The position numbers were made by a program, and so were the translations under genes. DNA of 30,678 nucleotides. Source: an uncultured Oscillospiraceae bacterium (GTDB lineage: Bacteria > Bacillota > Clostridia > Oscillospirales > Oscillospiraceae). A model generated the notes under the pieces. The model was not told where the DNA came from, searched no databases, and worked only from the letters and a program-made list of their open reading frames with translations. Below, piece by piece: positions 22,591 through 30,614 of the stretch. Every line of letters begins with the position of its first letter. Within the stretch, counting starts at the first letter, position 1. The stretch is from the NCBI GenBank assembly GCA_910579485.1, contig CAJTVO010000029.1, forward strand, positions 1 to 30,678, written 5' to 3'.

Positions 22591-24042
22591 TCAGGCGTTC
22601 TTCATTCGTTCAGCAATATATGCCGCCACCACTTCCCGCTCGTCCAGATGGCGCTTTTCATGGCCTATGATCTGGTAGGTCTCGTGGCCCTTTCCGGCCA
22701 GGATGATGACGTCGTCCGTCCGGGCGTGGTCCAGGGCGTACCGGATGGCCTTCACCCGGTCCGGCTCCACCACATAGGGGGTGGAGGTCCCCTCCAGTCC
22801 TGGCAGGATTTCCGAGATGATGAAGTCCGGGTCCTCGGTGCGGGGGTTGTCGGAGGTGACCACTACGAAGTCCGCCATTTGGGCGGCGATGCGGCCCATC
22901 CTGGGCCGCTTGGTCCGGTCCCGGTCCCCGCCGCAGCCGAAGAGGATCACCACCCGGCCCTTGGCGAAGCCCCGGACGGCGGCCAGCACGTTCTCGATGG
23001 CGTCCGGGGTGACGGCGTAGTCGATGAGCACCGTGTAGTCCCAGGGGACGGGGACCACCTCCACCCGGCCCTTGACGCCGCCGCTCTCCGCCAGGACCCG
23101 GGCGCCGTCCCGGAGGGGGACCCCCAGGGCCTTGGCCGCCGCCAGCACTCCCAGGGCGTTATAGACCGTGAAGCCCCCGGGGATGCCCACCCGGACGGGG
23201 ACGGTCTCCTCCCCGCAGGCCGCGTCGAAGGACACGCCGTCCACCGACAGGCGGATGTTCCGGGCCGTCAGGTCCCCGGACTTCTCCCCGAAGGAGAGCA
23301 GGGGGCAGGGGGCGTCCCTGGTGACCCGCTCCGCCCAGGGATCGTCGGCGTTGTAGACGCCCCGCCCGCACTGCCGGAACAGCAGGGCCTTGGCATCGCA
23401 GTAGTTCTCCATGGTCTCGTGGAAATCCAGGTGGTCCTGGCTGAGGTTGGTGAACAGCCCCGCCGCGAAGCGGACGCCCGCCACCCGCTGGAGGCACAGG
23501 GCGTGGGAGGAGACCTCCATCACCACGTGGGTACAGCCTTCGTCCGCCATGGCCCGGAAGAGGCCCTGGAGCTCGAAGGACTCCGGCGTGGTCCGCTCGG
23601 TGTGGAGGACCCGGTCCCCGATCATGTTCTGATTGGTGCCGATGAGGCCCACCTTGGCCCCCAGGCACTTCTCCAGGATATCCTTGAGCAGGTAGGTGGT
23701 GGTGGTCTTCCCGTTGGTGCCGGTGACGCCCGCCATGATCATGGAGGCGGCGGGGTCCCCGAACCAGTTCCGGCCCAGCCGGGCCAGGGCGGCGCGGCTG
23801 TCGGGCACCACCACCCAGGGGCCTTCGCCCTCCGGCTTCCGCTGGCAGAGGACGCAGGCCGCGCCCTTCTCCAGGGCCATGGGGATGAACCGGTGGCCGT
23901 CGGTCTCATAACCGGCGATGGCCACGAACAGGTCCCCGGGCTTCGTCAGCCGGGAGTCGTAGCTGACCCCGGCGATCTCCATAGACAGGTCCGCGTTGGC
24001 CTCCAGCACGTCGATGTCCGCCAGCAGTTCCTTCAATTTCAT
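22591..24042 (-). CDS. murE: UDP-MurNAc-L-Ala-D-Glu--2,6-diaminopimelate ligase
   Basis: A 483-residue Mur ligase adding the third stem-peptide residue. The ATP loop GVTGTNGKTTT is at residues 106-115, TTPES at 151-155, and DNPR at 398-401, the mark of meso-diaminopimelate addition. The otherwise very conserved DYAHTPD stretch reads DYAVTPD here (V344), a substitution worth noting. The gene start overlaps the PBP stop by ATGA, so the two are translationally coupled. Confidence 0.95.
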   Translation of the reverse strand: MKLKELLADIDVLEANADLSMEIAGVSYDSRLTKPGDLFVAIAGYETDGHRFIPMALEKGAACVLCQRKPEGEGPWVVVPDSRAALARLGRNWFGDPAASMIMAGVTGTNGKTTTTYLLKDILEKCLGAKVGLIGTNQNMIGDRVLHTERTTPESFELQGLFRAMADEGCTHVVMEVSSHALCLQRVAGVRFAAGLFTNLSQDHLDFHETMENYCDAKALLFRQCGRGVYNADDPWAERVTRDAPCPLLSFGEKSGDLTARNIRLSVDGVSFDAACGEETVPVRVGIPGGFTVYNALGVLAAAKALGVPLRDGARVLAESGGVKGRVEVVPVPWDYTVLIDYAVTPDAIENVLAAVRGFAKGRVVILFGCGGDRDRTKRPRMGRIAAQMADFVVVTSDNPRTEDPDFIISEILPGLEGTSTPYVVEPDRVKAIRYALDHARTDDVIILAGKGHETYQIIGHEKRHLDEREVVAAYIAERMKNA

Positions 24043-26492
24043 CCTATGCTACCTGCTCTTTCGTCTATGTTTGTCATTTGTCCCATCTGCACGGTCACCA
24101 CGGAGCCCGCGGCGACCTCGGTGCCGGAGGCGATGGACTGGCTGATGACCTTGACGCCGCTGCCCGCCGCGCCGGTGGCCTTCATGATGAGCCCCGCGTT
24201 CACCAGGGCCCGGTTGGCCTCGTCGGCGGAGAAGCCCTCCACGTTGGGCACCGTACACATCTGGTCGGATTTCTCCGCGCCCATGTAGAGGATGACCTCC
24301 GCGCCCGCAGGGATGATGGCCCCGCCGGCGGGGGTCTGGTCGGTGACGGAGTCGCCGTCTCCCACCACCCGGTAGGCGCTGAAGCCGTAATCCGCCAGCT
24401 TGGCCGCCGCCTCGTCCTTGCTCATGCCCACTACGTAGGGGACGGTGGCCTCGGCGGCGTCCTGGGTCTCCTCGTCATACTCCGGAGAGATGCCCAGGTA
24501 GGGCAGGATGTCCGCCATGATCTTGGAGGCGGTGGGGGCAACATAGTTGCCGCCGGAGGTGTAGACGCCGGTGACCTCCTGCCGGGCGGGGGTGTCCATG
24601 CCCAGGAGCATGATGACCTGGGGATCGTCGGCGGGGGCCACCGCAAGGAAAGACACCACCACGTCGCCTCTGGGGTTGCTGTCGGTCTTGGTGCCCCGCT
24701 TGTCGGCGGTGCCGGTCTTGCCGCCGATGCGGTAGCCGGTGACCTGGCCGTTCTTGCCGCCGCCGTCGGAGACCACGTACTCCAGGCATTCCCGCACCAC
24801 GGCGGAGGTCTCCTCGCTGATGACCTGCCGTACGGGGGTGGCGTCGTGCTGTTTGACCACGTTGCCGTCCCCGTCCAGCTCCTTCTCCACCACGTAGGGC
24901 TGGTAGAGATACCCGCCGTTGATGCAGGCCGCCTGGGCGGCGATGAGCTGGATGGGGGTGACGTTGAAGTTCTGACCGAAGCAGTAGGTCGCCAGGTCGA
25001 TGTCGCGGCTGCAGAAGGTCTCCCGGTCGGTGAAGACGCTGCGGCCCTCGCCGGGGAGGTCCACGCCGGTCTTGTCGAAGAGGCCGAAGGCCTCCAGGTA
25101 GTCGTAGAAGGGGGCGGAGCGGACGCCCAGGGCCATCTTCATGAAGGCCGGGTTGCAGGAGTGTCCCACCGCCTCCGCCAGGGTCTGCTGGCCGTGGCCG
25201 TTTGTGTTGGAGCAGTGGATGTCCCACCCCTCGACGGTCACCACGCCGTTGCAGTAGAAGGTGCTGTTGCGGTTGGCGACGCCGTCCTCCAGAGCCATGG
25301 CCAGGGTCAGTATCTTGAAGGTGGAGCCGGGCTCATAGCCGTCGTTCACCGCCTTGCTGCGCCACTGGAGCAGCTGGGACTGGCTCAGCAGGTCGTAGTA
25401 GGCCTGGGAGTGCTCCTTGCCCTCCTCGGGCGGGTTTTCCTCGTCCGCCTGGGCCAGCTGGGCCTGGAGCTTTTCGGTGTAGATCTCCCGGGGGGCGTTG
25501 GGGTCGTAGTCCGGGGTGGAGTGGATGGCCAGGATAGCCCCGGTGTTGGGGTCCATGACGATGCCGAAGGCGCCGTTCTTGGCCCCGAACTCCGACGCCA
25601 TGTCCGCGACGCCCCGCTCCAGATAGTACTGGATGTTGCTGTCGATGGTGGTCTGGATGCTGTGGCCCTCCTGGGCGTCGTAGTACTGCTCGTACTGGAA
25701 CATCAGCTCCGAGCCCCTGCCGTCGGTGGCCGTCACCGACAGGCCGGAGGTGCCGTCCAGGGCGTCCTCGTAGAGGGCCTCCAGGCCGTAGGCCCCGTGG
25801 TTGTCGGGGTCCACGAAGCCCAGCACGTGGGAGGCCAGGGAGGAGCGGGGATAGTACCGCTTGGAATCCGCCTCCAGGTGGACCCCCTGGAGGGCCGCGC
25901 CGGTCTCGTTCTCGGAGATAAAGGCCCGGACCTGGTCGCTGACCTCCTTTTCCACCCTCTTTTTCAGGACGGCGTAGGCGTAGTTGGTCTTGGCCATCTC
26001 GCTGCGGACCTTCTCCTCGGTGATGTCTAGGATATCCGCCAGGCCCACGGCCAGCAGGTCCTTGTATTCCTGGCCGCTCATGGGGAGCTTCTCGCCCTCC
26101 TTCAGGCCGTCCACCATCTTCTGTGCCCGCGCTTTGTCCAGCTCACCGGCGTATTTTTCGATGGCCCGGGGGTCCAAAAACACGTTGTCCGCCGAGGCGG
26201 AGACCGCCAGGGTGACCCCGTTCCGGTCCAGGATGGAGCCCCGGGAGGCGGAAATGACCGTGGAGCGCATCTGCTGGCTGGAAGCGCCGTCCTGGAGCTG
26301 GTTGTGCTGGGTGATGGTCAGGTCGTAGACCTTGGCGAACAGGGCCAGAAAGGCCGCCACGCCGAATACCAGCAGCAGCGCCAGGGTCCGCCGCTGGATG
26401 ACCAGCTTGGCCAGACGGGCGGAGTTGGGCTTGCGCGGGGCTTTTTGGGACGGTTCGCCGCTCTTGGGCAGCGGCCGGATGTTCTGGGCCAT
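24039..26492 (-). CDS. class B penicillin-binding protein with two PASTA domains (PBP2B/SpoVD type)
   Basis: An 817-residue transpeptidase that cross-links septal peptidoglycan with a SEDS partner. One membrane anchor (about 35-55) is followed by the dimerisation domain (RGSILDRNG at 84-92). The transpeptidase has S390 in STFK, SCN at 445-447 and KTG at 592-594. Two PASTA domains follow (about 685-745 and 750-810). Two PASTA repeats suit the vegetative PBP2B (FtsI equivalent) rather than the one-PASTA SpoVD, but the cluster has only one such gene. The ATG at 26492 is chosen because AAGGAGG precedes it; the upstream frame to 26597 runs through a terminator hairpin. Confidence 0.93.
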   Translation of the reverse strand: MAQNIRPLPKSGEPSQKAPRKPNSARLAKLVIQRRTLALLLVFGVAAFLALFAKVYDLTITQHNQLQDGASSQQMRSTVISASRGSILDRNGVTLAVSASADNVFLDPRAIEKYAGELDKARAQKMVDGLKEGEKLPMSGQEYKDLLAVGLADILDITEEKVRSEMAKTNYAYAVLKKRVEKEVSDQVRAFISENETGAALQGVHLEADSKRYYPRSSLASHVLGFVDPDNHGAYGLEALYEDALDGTSGLSVTATDGRGSELMFQYEQYYDAQEGHSIQTTIDSNIQYYLERGVADMASEFGAKNGAFGIVMDPNTGAILAIHSTPDYDPNAPREIYTEKLQAQLAQADEENPPEEGKEHSQAYYDLLSQSQLLQWRSKAVNDGYEPGSTFKILTLAMALEDGVANRNSTFYCNGVVTVEGWDIHCSNTNGHGQQTLAEAVGHSCNPAFMKMALGVRSAPFYDYLEAFGLFDKTGVDLPGEGRSVFTDRETFCSRDIDLATYCFGQNFNVTPIQLIAAQAACINGGYLYQPYVVEKELDGDGNVVKQHDATPVRQVISEETSAVVRECLEYVVSDGGGKNGQVTGYRIGGKTGTADKRGTKTDSNPRGDVVVSFLAVAPADDPQVIMLLGMDTPARQEVTGVYTSGGNYVAPTASKIMADILPYLGISPEYDEETQDAAEATVPYVVGMSKDEAAAKLADYGFSAYRVVGDGDSVTDQTPAGGAIIPAGAEVILYMGAEKSDQMCTVPNVEGFSADEANRALVNAGLIMKATGAAGSGVKVISQSIASGTEVAAGSVVTVQMGQMTNIDERAGSIG

Positions 26493-26561
26493 GGATTGCC
26501 TCCTTGCTGATGGTGGTCGCCGGGACGCGCGGGTCATCAGACCGCGCCCGGCCTCGGATTC

Positions 26562-26593
26562 AAAAAGGGAGCGGGAGGATGTCCTCCGCTCCC
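26562..26593 (-). terminator. Rho-independent terminator between ftsL and the PBP gene
   Basis: On the - strand, GGGAGCGGAGGA pairs with TCCTCCCGCTCCC (one bulged base) and is followed by TTTTTG. It lies inside the dcw cluster, so read-through into the PBP gene may be partial, or a promoter lies between 26493 and 26562. Confidence 0.8.
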
Positions 26594-26664
26594 GCAACGG
26601 GCGTCTGCCCGGTGGAGGGGCGGGACGATCTCCGTTTTCTCAAATATACGCTCCCGCCGGGAGA

Positions 26665-27210
26665 TTATTCCAGCAGGGACGGGATATCCAGATCCAGGGA
26701 GAACCCCTCGAAGAGGGAGGGCTTGGCCTGGTAGGCTGTCACCTGGTCCTCGCCGGGGAGGCTGATATAGATGATCTGGCTCTCGCTGGGCTGGTGCATC
26801 CCGGCGGCCATGGCGGCCTCCTTCACGGCGGAGAGGTCGAAGGTCTGCTCGTACTGGGTCAGCAGGGCCACCTGCTCCACCTCCAGGGTCTTGATCTCCG
26901 ACTTCATGGACACGATGCTCCGGGAGATGGTGTTCAGCCGGACGTAGCACAGCAGCAGCACCACCATCAAAAACGCCGTGCACACGAACCCCAGGAGGGC
27001 CATGGGGGACACCTTCTGGGCAGGGCGGACTGCCGCCTTGGCCTGGGCCCGGCGGCGGGCGTTGCGCTCCGCGGCGGTCTCCGGACGGCGCTCGTAGAGC
27101 TCGTCGAAGTCCATCCGCCCGCTGCGGTCCAGGTTGTCCAGCTTCCGGGCCAGACTGCCCTCCACGGGGGCGCGGTATCTGCGGTCTGTGTTCCTCTGAT
27201 AGGACGCCAT
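26665..27210 (-). CDS. ftsL: FtsL-like septum protein
   Basis: A 181-residue bitopic protein. A charged cytoplasmic part (1-68) is followed by one hydrophobic segment (about 69-90). A coiled-coil stretch (about 91-125, ISRSIVSMKSEIKTLEVEQVALL) then leads to a motif like those at FtsL ends (DLSAVKEAAMAAGMHQPSESQIIYI). FtsL proteins diverge strongly, so the call rests on topology and on position between rsmH and the class B PBP. It is longer than typical FtsL (about 100-120 residues), mainly through its N-terminal extension. AAGGAGG precedes the start. Confidence 0.8.
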   Translation of the reverse strand: MASYQRNTDRRYRAPVEGSLARKLDNLDRSGRMDFDELYERRPETAAERNARRRAQAKAAVRPAQKVSPMALLGFVCTAFLMVVLLLCYVRLNTISRSIVSMKSEIKTLEVEQVALLTQYEQTFDLSAVKEAAMAAGMHQPSESQIIYISLPGEDQVTAYQAKPSLFEGFSLDLDIPSLLE

Positions 27211-27255
27211 GGAATGGTCCTCCTTCCCCTGGGGCTGATGCCGGAAGAGGGGGAG

Positions 27256-28200
27256 TCACCACTCCGTGCGCTCCGCCGCGCGCAGCTTGGCGCTGCGGGC
27301 GCGGGGATTCTCTTCCAGCTCCGCGGGCCCGGACGTGACGGGCTTGCGGGTCACAAGTTTCAGTTTCGGCTTCTTGCCGCACACGCACACCGGAAATTCC
27401 GGCGGGCAGGTGCATCCGGTGGACAGCTCCCGCAGCTTCCGCTTGACGATGCGGTCCTCCAGGCTGTGAAAGGTGATGACCGCCAGCCGTCCTCCCGGGG
27501 CCAGACGGTCCGCCGCCGCCTCCAGCATGGGGGGCAGGGCGTCCAGCTCGCCGTTGACGGCGATGCGGATGGCCTGGAAGGAACGCTTGGCGGGGTGCTG
27601 CTTCTCCCGCAGGGCCTTGGCGGGCATGGCGGAGCGGATGATCTCCGCCAGCTCTCCGGTGGTCCGGATGGGCCCGTCCTCCCTGCGGCGGACGATGGCC
27701 CGGGCGATCTGGGGGGCATAGCGCTCCTCGCCGTACTCGAAGAGGACGCGGCGCAGTTCCTCATCGCTCCAGGTGTTCACCACCGCCCCCGCGTCCAGGG
27801 ACGCCGTCTGGTCCATGCGCATGTCCAGGGGGGCGTCGTGCATATAGCTGAACCCCCGCTGGGGCTCGTCCAGCTGGGGGGAGGAGACGCCCAGGTCGAA
27901 GAGCATCCCGTCCACTCCTACTATGCCCAGATTTTGGAGGATGTCTCCCAGATCGGAAAAATTTCCGTGTACCAGGGTCACCCGGTCTCCGAAATCCGCC
28001 AGCCGCTCCCGGGCGGCGCCGATGGCGGCCAGGTCCCGGTCGATGCCGATGAGCCGCCCCGTGGTCAGGCGGCGGAGGATGGCCTGGGAGTGTCCCGCCC
28101 GGCCCAGGGTGCCGTCCACGTAGACGCCCTCCGGCCTGACGGCCAGGGCCTCCAGACACTCCTCCAGCAGTACGGGCTTGTGCCCATAATCTTTTTCCAT
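27256..28200 (-). CDS. rsmH: 16S rRNA (cytosine1402-N4)-methyltransferase RsmH
   Basis: A 314-residue SAM-dependent methyltransferase (former MraW). The usual motifs are present: HKPVLLEECLEAL, VDGTLGRAGHSQAIL (SAM site), GMLFDLGVSSPQLDEPQRGFSY, and the C-terminal VITFHSLEDRIVKR. It modifies C1402 of 16S rRNA with RsmI. It follows mraZ by 49 bases with GAGGAAC before the start, as in most dcw clusters. Confidence 0.97.
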   Translation of the reverse strand: MEKDYGHKPVLLEECLEALAVRPEGVYVDGTLGRAGHSQAILRRLTTGRLIGIDRDLAAIGAARERLADFGDRVTLVHGNFSDLGDILQNLGIVGVDGMLFDLGVSSPQLDEPQRGFSYMHDAPLDMRMDQTASLDAGAVVNTWSDEELRRVLFEYGEERYAPQIARAIVRRREDGPIRTTGELAEIIRSAMPAKALREKQHPAKRSFQAIRIAVNGELDALPPMLEAAADRLAPGGRLAVITFHSLEDRIVKRKLRELSTGCTCPPEFPVCVCGKKPKLKLVTRKPVTSGPAELEENPRARSAKLRAAERTEW

Positions 28201-28249
28201 AGTGTTCCTCGTTTACAGGACGCCCCGTCCTCGCGGGGGGCGCTCCCAA

Positions 28250-28666
28250 TCAGAATCCCAACTCCTCCATGGCGGCGGCCAGGTTCTCGGGGTCCAGCCC
28301 GGCGTCCTCGATGGGGGCCCAGCGCTCCGGGTTCCAGAGCTCCAGGCACTTGGACGCGCCGTTGATGACCACTTCCCGCTCCAGGGCGGCGTACTGCCGG
28401 AGCTTCACGGGGATGAGGATGCGGCCCTGGGCGTCCGGCTCGCACTTGGCGGCGTTGGCAAAGAGGGCGCGCATCTTCCGGGCCTGGGAGATGGGCAGGG
28501 CGTCGAACTTGGCGGTGAGGTCCGCCCACTTGGCGTCGGAGTACACGGACAGGCACCCGTCCAGGCCGATGGTGACGTAAAAGGTCTCCCCCAGCTCCTC
28601 CCGGTACTTGGCGGGGATGAACAGCCGTCCCTTGGCGTCGATATTGTGCTGATACTGCCCGATCAC
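28250..28666 (-). CDS. mraZ: transcriptional regulator MraZ
   Basis: A 138-residue AbrB-fold DNA-binding protein that represses or tunes its own dcw operon. It has two tandem SpoVT-AbrB halves, with AKGRLFIPAKYRE near residue 10 and AQGRILIPVKLRQYA near residue 85, which together form a ring-like oligomer. The start is a GTG at 28666 (V-I-G-Q-Y-Q-H-N-I-D); the longer frame to 28807 has no family similarity. The GGGGAG before it is close to the start codon. Candidate MraZ boxes are at 28781-28805. Confidence 0.92.
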   Translation of the reverse strand: MIGQYQHNIDAKGRLFIPAKYREELGETFYVTIGLDGCLSVYSDAKWADLTAKFDALPISQARKMRALFANAAKCEPDAQGRILIPVKLRQYAALEREVVINGASKCLELWNPERWAPIEDAGLDPENLAAAMEELGF

Positions 28667-28780
28667 GGCTCCCCGCCCGCCTTTCCGGCCTTGTCCGCGG
28701 CCTGTCTGGAGGGGCCTGTCCGTTCCGCGCCCGGGCTGGAGGGACGGGCCCTGATGCGGCTGTGTTAGGGAAAAGGCTCT

Positions 28781-28805
28781 ACTTTGCCCCACTTTCCACC
28801 ACTTC
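28781..28805 (-). promoter_or_regulatory. MraZ-box-type direct repeats
   Basis: On the - strand, three A/GAAGT units recur at exact 10-base steps (28805, 28795 and 28785), each followed by a G-rich stretch (GGTGG, GGGGC, AGAGC). They lie just after the -10 element, around the transcription start. Ten-base periodicity with AAAGTGG is like MraZ boxes known in other bacteria. A repressor bound here would block initiation or escape. Confidence 0.7.
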
Positions 28806-28812
28806 ATGTTTT

Positions 28813-28841
28813 AGTATACGCTATGCGGTGGCGAATTGCAA
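28813..28841 (-). promoter_or_regulatory. sigma-A promoter of the dcw operon
   Basis: On the - strand, TTGCAA (28841-28836) and TATACT (28818-28813) are 17 bases apart. The stretch upstream (28842-28938) is AT-rich and holds no gene that I can see. Confidence 0.8.
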
Positions 28842-28938
28842 GGACAAAATTTTTATTTTTTAGCCGCGAAAGTGGTCGGTTTTCCGGGAAAAATGGAAGA
28901 ATTTGAGATTTAAAACGCATGTTCTAGCGAATTGGACG

Positions 28939-28979
28939 AAAAAAACCGCCTGATGCACAAGATGTTGTGCGTCAGACGG
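28939..28979 (-). terminator. Rho-independent terminator of the rsmD-coaD operon
   Basis: On the - strand, CCGTCTGACGCACAAC pairs with GTGCATCAGGCGG (some mismatches) and is followed by TTTTTTT. It ends the transcript of rsmD, coaD and the coiled-coil gene, before the dcw promoter. Confidence 0.85.
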
Positions 28980-29063
28980 ACAAAAACACGAAATATGGGT
29001 TTGCCTGAGCGAACGGGCCAAAAAACGGGAAAAATTTCAGCGATATGCACAAAAAGGGAGGGG

Positions 29064-29573
29064 TCATTTGCCGCCGGTCTGTTCCTCCACCCGGGCCTGC
29101 TGGGACTGGAGCTTCTCCCTGGAGACGGCCCGGAACCGGGACCGGGATTCCCGGACCTCCTCCAGAGCCTGCTGGATGGCCTCCTCGGTGCGGCGCAGGG
29201 CGTCGTCGGTGTACTCGTTGGCCACGTTGATGATGGCCTTGGAGCGGTCGTTGGCCTGGGTGACCATTTCCCGGGCCTTGTCCCGGGCCACCCGGGCGAT
29301 CTCGCTCTCGCCCACGATGGTCTTGGCGTCCACCTCCGCCTGGCGGCGGATGCGCTCGGCCTCCTTCTTGGCCTCCTCCACGTACTCGTCCCGGCGGCGG
29401 ATCAGGTCCTGGGCCTTCTTCAGCTCGGCGGGGAGCTCGCCCCGCAGCTGTTCGATGAGCTCCAGGGCGTCGTCCCGGATGACGATGCACTTGTCGGGGG
29501 AGAGGACCACGCCCTTGGCGCCGTCGATCATCTCGTAGAGGAGGTCGATCAAATAAAAAACGTCGTTTGCCAT
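29064..29573 (-). CDS. coiled-coil protein resembling V-type ATPase subunit H (function unknown)
   Basis: A 169-residue, almost entirely helical, highly charged protein. A short head (MANDVFYLIDLLYEMIDGAKGV) leads into a long predicted coiled coil (about 50-160) rich in E, K, R, A and Q: DEYVEEAKKEAERIRRQAEVDAKTIV. Proteins like this are often labelled ATPase or V-type H subunit by similarity to stalk coiled coils, but no ATPase genes are nearby. It follows coaD by 7 bases, an arrangement I believe is common in Clostridia. The function is not predictable from sequence; a membrane- or septum-associated scaffold is possible. Confidence 0.75.
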   Translation of the reverse strand: MANDVFYLIDLLYEMIDGAKGVVLSPDKCIVIRDDALELIEQLRGELPAELKKAQDLIRRRDEYVEEAKKEAERIRRQAEVDAKTIVGESEIARVARDKAREMVTQANDRSKAIINVANEYTDDALRRTEEAIQQALEEVRESRSRFRAVSREKLQSQQARVEEQTGGK

Positions 29574-29580
29574 AGTACCA

Positions 29581-30066
29581 TCATACCTTTCCTTCTCTGA
29601 TCCGCTGGAGGGCGCTCAAAGCGCCCGGGGGGATATAGGGGCGCAGGTCCTGCCCGTAGCGGAGCATTTCCCGAACCATGGTGGAGCTGACGTGCCGGTG
29701 TTCGGGCCGGGCGGGCAGGAGGACGGTGTCCAGGCCGGGGCAGAGGTCCCGGTTGATCTGGGCCAGCTGGAGCTCCCAGTCGAAGTCCGCGATGCCGCGC
29801 GCGCCCTTCACCAGGGCGAGGGCTCCCTGCTCCCGGGCGAAGTCCGCCAGGAGGCCGGTGCAGGCGGCGGCCTCCACGCCGGGCAGATGGGCCGAGGCGG
29901 CCCGGGCCAGCTCCAGGCGCTCCTCCAGGGAGAACATGGGATGCTTTTCCCCGTTGACCATGACGCACAATATGACCCGGTCGAAGATGGCGGCGGCCCG
30001 TTCCGCCAGGTCCAGGTGGCCCACGGTGATGGGGTCGAAGCTGCCGGGGCAGACGGCGGTCCTCAT
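29581..30066 (-). CDS. coaD: phosphopantetheine adenylyltransferase
   Basis: A 161-residue enzyme for the fourth step of coenzyme A synthesis (4'-phosphopantetheine plus ATP gives dephospho-CoA). The nucleotidyltransferase start CPGSFDPITVGHLD carries the GH of the HxGH motif, and VKGARGIADFDWE and SSTMVREM are family marks. The length is normal. Its ATG overlaps the rsmD stop by ATGA, so the pair is translationally coupled, as in many Firmicutes. Confidence 0.96.
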   Translation of the reverse strand: MRTAVCPGSFDPITVGHLDLAERAAAIFDRVILCVMVNGEKHPMFSLEERLELARAASAHLPGVEAAACTGLLADFAREQGALALVKGARGIADFDWELQLAQINRDLCPGLDTVLLPARPEHRHVSSTMVREMLRYGQDLRPYIPPGALSALQRIREGKV

Positions 30067-30614
30067 TGCTCCGCCTCCCGGAAGTAGGTGGTGATCTTGA
30101 CCCTGCCGTACCGGTAGGTCCGGCGCTGGAAGTAGGGGGGGGCCACGGGGGGCATCTCCTGGTCCGCAGGGGATTCACAGACTATTATACCATGGTTCGA
30201 CAAAATGTCAAACTGAGAAATGGCTTTTATGGTTTTTTCCCAAAGATTGGCGGCGTAGGGGGGGTCGATGAAGATGAGGCCGAATTTTTCCCCGGCGGAG
30301 GGGAGGAAGGCGGCGGCGTCGCCGCAGACGACCTTGGCCCGGTCCTCCAGGCCGGTGAGCTTCAGGTTGTCCCGGATGAGGGCCGCGGCGTCCCGCCGCT
30401 GGTCCACGAAGACGGCGCTGGCCGCGCCCCGGCTGAGGGCCTCGATGCCCAGCTGGCCGGTCCCGGCGTAGAGGTCCAGGACTTTTCTTCCTTCTATGTC
30501 GAATTGGATGATATTGAAGATGCCTTCCTTTACCCGGTCGGTGGTGGGGCGGGTCTCGTAGCCCTCCAGCTCTTTTAAGCGCCGCCCGCGGGCGGTGCCG
30601 GTGATCACGCGCAT
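30063..30614 (-). CDS. rsmD: 16S rRNA (guanine966-N2)-methyltransferase RsmD
   Basis: A 183-residue methyltransferase with MRVITGTARGRRLKELEG at the start, the SAM-binding stretch LDLYAGTGQLGIEALSRGA and the catalytic motif FIDPPYA (about 115-121). It methylates G966 of 16S rRNA in the assembled 30S subunit. The start at 30614 follows AAAGGAGC. The upstream remainder of the window (30615-30678) is GC-rich with a possible hairpin and no gene start. Confidence 0.95.
   Translation of the reverse strand: MRVITGTARGRRLKELEGYETRPTTDRVKEGIFNIIQFDIEGRKVLDLYAGTGQLGIEALSRGAASAVFVDQRRDAAALIRDNLKLTGLEDRAKVVCGDAAAFLPSAGEKFGLIFIDPPYAANLWEKTIKAISQFDILSNHGIIVCESPADQEMPPVAPPYFQRRTYRYGRVKITTYFREAEQ

Noticed and set aside
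19011..26030. Very long + strand open frames opposite murG, ftsW, murE and the PBP gene
   Set aside because: They are antisense by-products of GC-rich codons in real genes. Their translations are low-complexity (G, H, Q, V, D rich) and show no domain pattern.
28667..28807. N-terminal extension of MraZ
   Set aside because: The added 47 residues do not resemble MraZ, and the frame begins at the MraZ boxes and the likely transcription start.
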